Positions 6,111 to 6,799 of a stretch of DNA of 6,799 nt are shown here, piece by piece (position 1 is the stretch's first letter; each line of letters opens with the position of its first letter). The translations under genes were made by a program, and so were the position numbers. Source of the stretch: Deltaproteobacteria bacterium (GTDB lineage: Bacteria > Desulfobacterota > BSN033 > UBA1163); NCBI GenBank assembly GCA_016875255.1, contig VGRU01000194.1, forward strand, positions 1 to 6,799. Reading direction: 5' to 3'. Below the pieces are notes generated by a model that saw only the letters and a program-made list of their open reading frames with translations, searched no databases and had not been told where the DNA came from.

Positions 6111-6273
6111 ACAGATTAGAAATGAAATTGAGAGGATTGAAGAAAGCGCCAAGAAGCTGCAAACGCTGGCCCAGGATAATCCCGCCATCCAGAGGAATGC
6201 GGATATCCTTTTGACCTTTGTGTATATTCTTAAGTTCATCAACCCTGTTCCGGACAAGGAGGCGAACGGATAA
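6103..6273 (+). CDS. Small 56-residue hypothetical protein, operon member
   Basis: This short frame begins with an ATG at 6103 that overlaps the last 8 nt of the ligase gene and is preceded by GGGAGGA (6088-6094) 8 nt upstream, a strong ribosome site. The product is 56 residues: a charged, helix-prone N-terminal half (NEQIRNEIERIEESAKKLQ), then ADILLTFVYILKFINP at about 33-48, which is hydrophobic but short for a membrane helix, and an acidic/basic tail. I do not recognise the family. Tight coupling to the ligase suggests an accessory subunit or helper of that enzyme, for example a helical partner, but nothing in the sequence shows it directly. The ribosome site and overlap argue against a chance frame. 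Confidence 0.65.
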   Translation: MNEQIRNEIERIEESAKKLQTLAQDNPAIQRNADILLTFVYILKFINPVPDKEANG

Positions 6274-6306
6274 GATGAACCCCTTCGACTCCAAATAGCC
6301 TGTAAC

Positions 6307-6365
6307 CGGCCATCCCTGATCCCTGTCTGGGAAAAGGGAGGGCCGCTTGCCCATTTTAAGGGCAA
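6307..6365. terminator. Two adjacent hairpins after the ligase operon
   Basis: The first, 6307-6345, pairs cggccatccc with gggagggccg (one mismatch) and continues after an internal loop with ccc/ggg. The second, 6347-6365, pairs ttgccc with gggcaa around attttaa. They lie 34 bp after the 56-residue gene and before the next promoter, where a transcription end is expected. Neither has a following T-tract, so termination is a positional inference. The rest of 6274-6422 shows nothing else. Confidence 0.4.
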
Positions 6366-6422
6366 CTTACTGCCCCATCCGGCAAATCATCTCAGCCTCC
6401 TCTCTATCTCTTCCCTAAAGGT

Positions 6423-6450
6423 TTGACAAATCCATCTATTATGATAGATT
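6423..6450 (+). promoter_or_regulatory. Sigma-70-like promoter for the PAS regulator
   Basis: TTGACA (6423-6428) is a perfect -35 box; TAGATT (6445-6450) after 16 nt is a 4/6 match to the -10 consensus. A palindrome atctat-tatg-atagat (6434-6449) covers the spacer and -10 region and could be an operator. The location just upstream of the start at 6477 supports it. Confidence 0.45.
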
Positions 6451-6476
6451 ATTCTCACATCCTCAGGAGAATAGAG

Positions 6477-6797
6477 ATGGAAGCTAAAACCTTCAATAAA
6501 TTTCAAGAAAAAATCCGATTCTACGAGACCATTCTCGATAATATCCATAACGGAGTGATGATCACCGACCCCGACGGCAAAATCATCTTCTTCAGTAAGA
6601 CTTATGGGAATTTTCTTGGGATCGATCCACAGGAAACCATTGGAAAAAATTGCACCGAGGTGATCGAAAATACCCGGATGAACATCGTTGCTAAAACCAA
6701 GATTCCGGAGATTAACCACCCTCACCGAATCATGGGACAGGACATGGTCGTTCAACGTATCCCAATTGAAATGAACGGAGAATTGGTTGCCGTATAA
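6477..6797 (+). CDS. PAS-domain protein, probable N-terminus of a sigma-54-dependent activator, cut short
   Basis: The ATG at 6477 has an excellent Shine-Dalgarno, AGGAGA (6465-6470), 6 nt upstream. The in-frame ATG at 6441 and TTG at 6423 lack one and lie in the promoter. The 106 visible residues form a PAS domain: helix leader EKIRFYETILDNIHNGVMIT (11-30), DPDGKIIFFS (31-40), FLGIDPQETIGKNCTEVIE (46-64), then NTRMNIVAKTKIPE and HPHRIMGQDMVVQRIPI. This wording is very like the sensory PAS domains of sigma-54-dependent (NtrC/PrpR-like) activators, which continue into an AAA+ and a Fis-type DNA-binding domain. Here a TAA (6795-6797) stops the frame right after GELVAV, where relatives continue with a further PAS strand. 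It may be a broken gene, a frameshift or a contig-end error; the two bases beyond cannot tell. A role in regulating the upstream operon is possible but unproven. Confidence 0.7.
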   Translation: MEAKTFNKFQEKIRFYETILDNIHNGVMITDPDGKIIFFSKTYGNFLGIDPQETIGKNCTEVIENTRMNIVAKTKIPEINHPHRIMGQDMVVQRIPIEMNGELVAV

Positions 6798-6799
6798 AA

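Noticed and set aside
6387..6755. 122-residue minus-strand open frame opposite the PAS gene
   Set aside because: The + strand carries a recognisable PAS domain with a good ribosome site; the minus frame has no recognisable motif.

Overview
The window looks like a bacterial chromosome fragment of intermediate G+C with strong Shine-Dalgarno sites. It probably comes from an anaerobic, deltaproteobacteria-like lineage (Desulfobacterota or a relative). That guess rests on gene content (PflA/AmrS-like radical SAM enzymes, a phenylacetate-CoA-ligase-like enzyme, a PAS regulator of the sigma-54 activator type) and on intergenic regions filled with short hairpin repeats. No taxonomic marker gene is present. 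All supported genes are on the + strand.

Layout. Positions 1-128 are non-coding and rich in nested inverted repeats, followed by a perfect 19-bp-arm hairpin (129-173). The hairpin marks the exact place where an AmrS-type radical SAM gene (134-778) has lost its N-terminal half. A second, full-length and diverged AmrS-type gene follows immediately (781-1896); it carries a twin-arginine export motif, which is unusual for a radical SAM enzyme. A 206-bp spacer (1897-2102) holds a 9-bp hairpin and a GTAACG-rich imperfect palindrome. Next is a class III PLP aminotransferase with an internal four-cysteine motif (2103-3437).

The 505-bp gap before the next gene (3438-3942) contains no convincing gene. 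Positions 3438-3512 are A+T-rich with nothing recognisable. Then come a mosaic of G+C-rich repeats (3513-3633), a pair of facing hairpins (3656-3727), a 9-bp palindrome (3817-3844) and a strong sigma-70-like promoter (3855-3883). That promoter most likely drives an operon of an IclR regulator, a phenylacetate-CoA-ligase-family enzyme and a 56-residue protein of unknown function. The three genes are coupled by 4- and 8-nt overlaps. After a 203-bp spacer with two hairpins and a promoter, the N-terminal PAS domain of a probable sigma-54-dependent activator begins (6477) but meets a stop codon two bases before the window ends.

Working model. The IclR protein probably controls its own operon, in which the ligase-like enzyme would activate an aryl or other carboxylic acid to its CoA thioester. 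The aminotransferase and the PAS regulator may belong to the same amino-acid or aromatic-acid metabolism, but this rests only on proximity. The AmrS genes appear unrelated to that pathway. Genes at both ends are broken, so the window may be a whole contig whose ends lie in repeats or assembly breakpoints.
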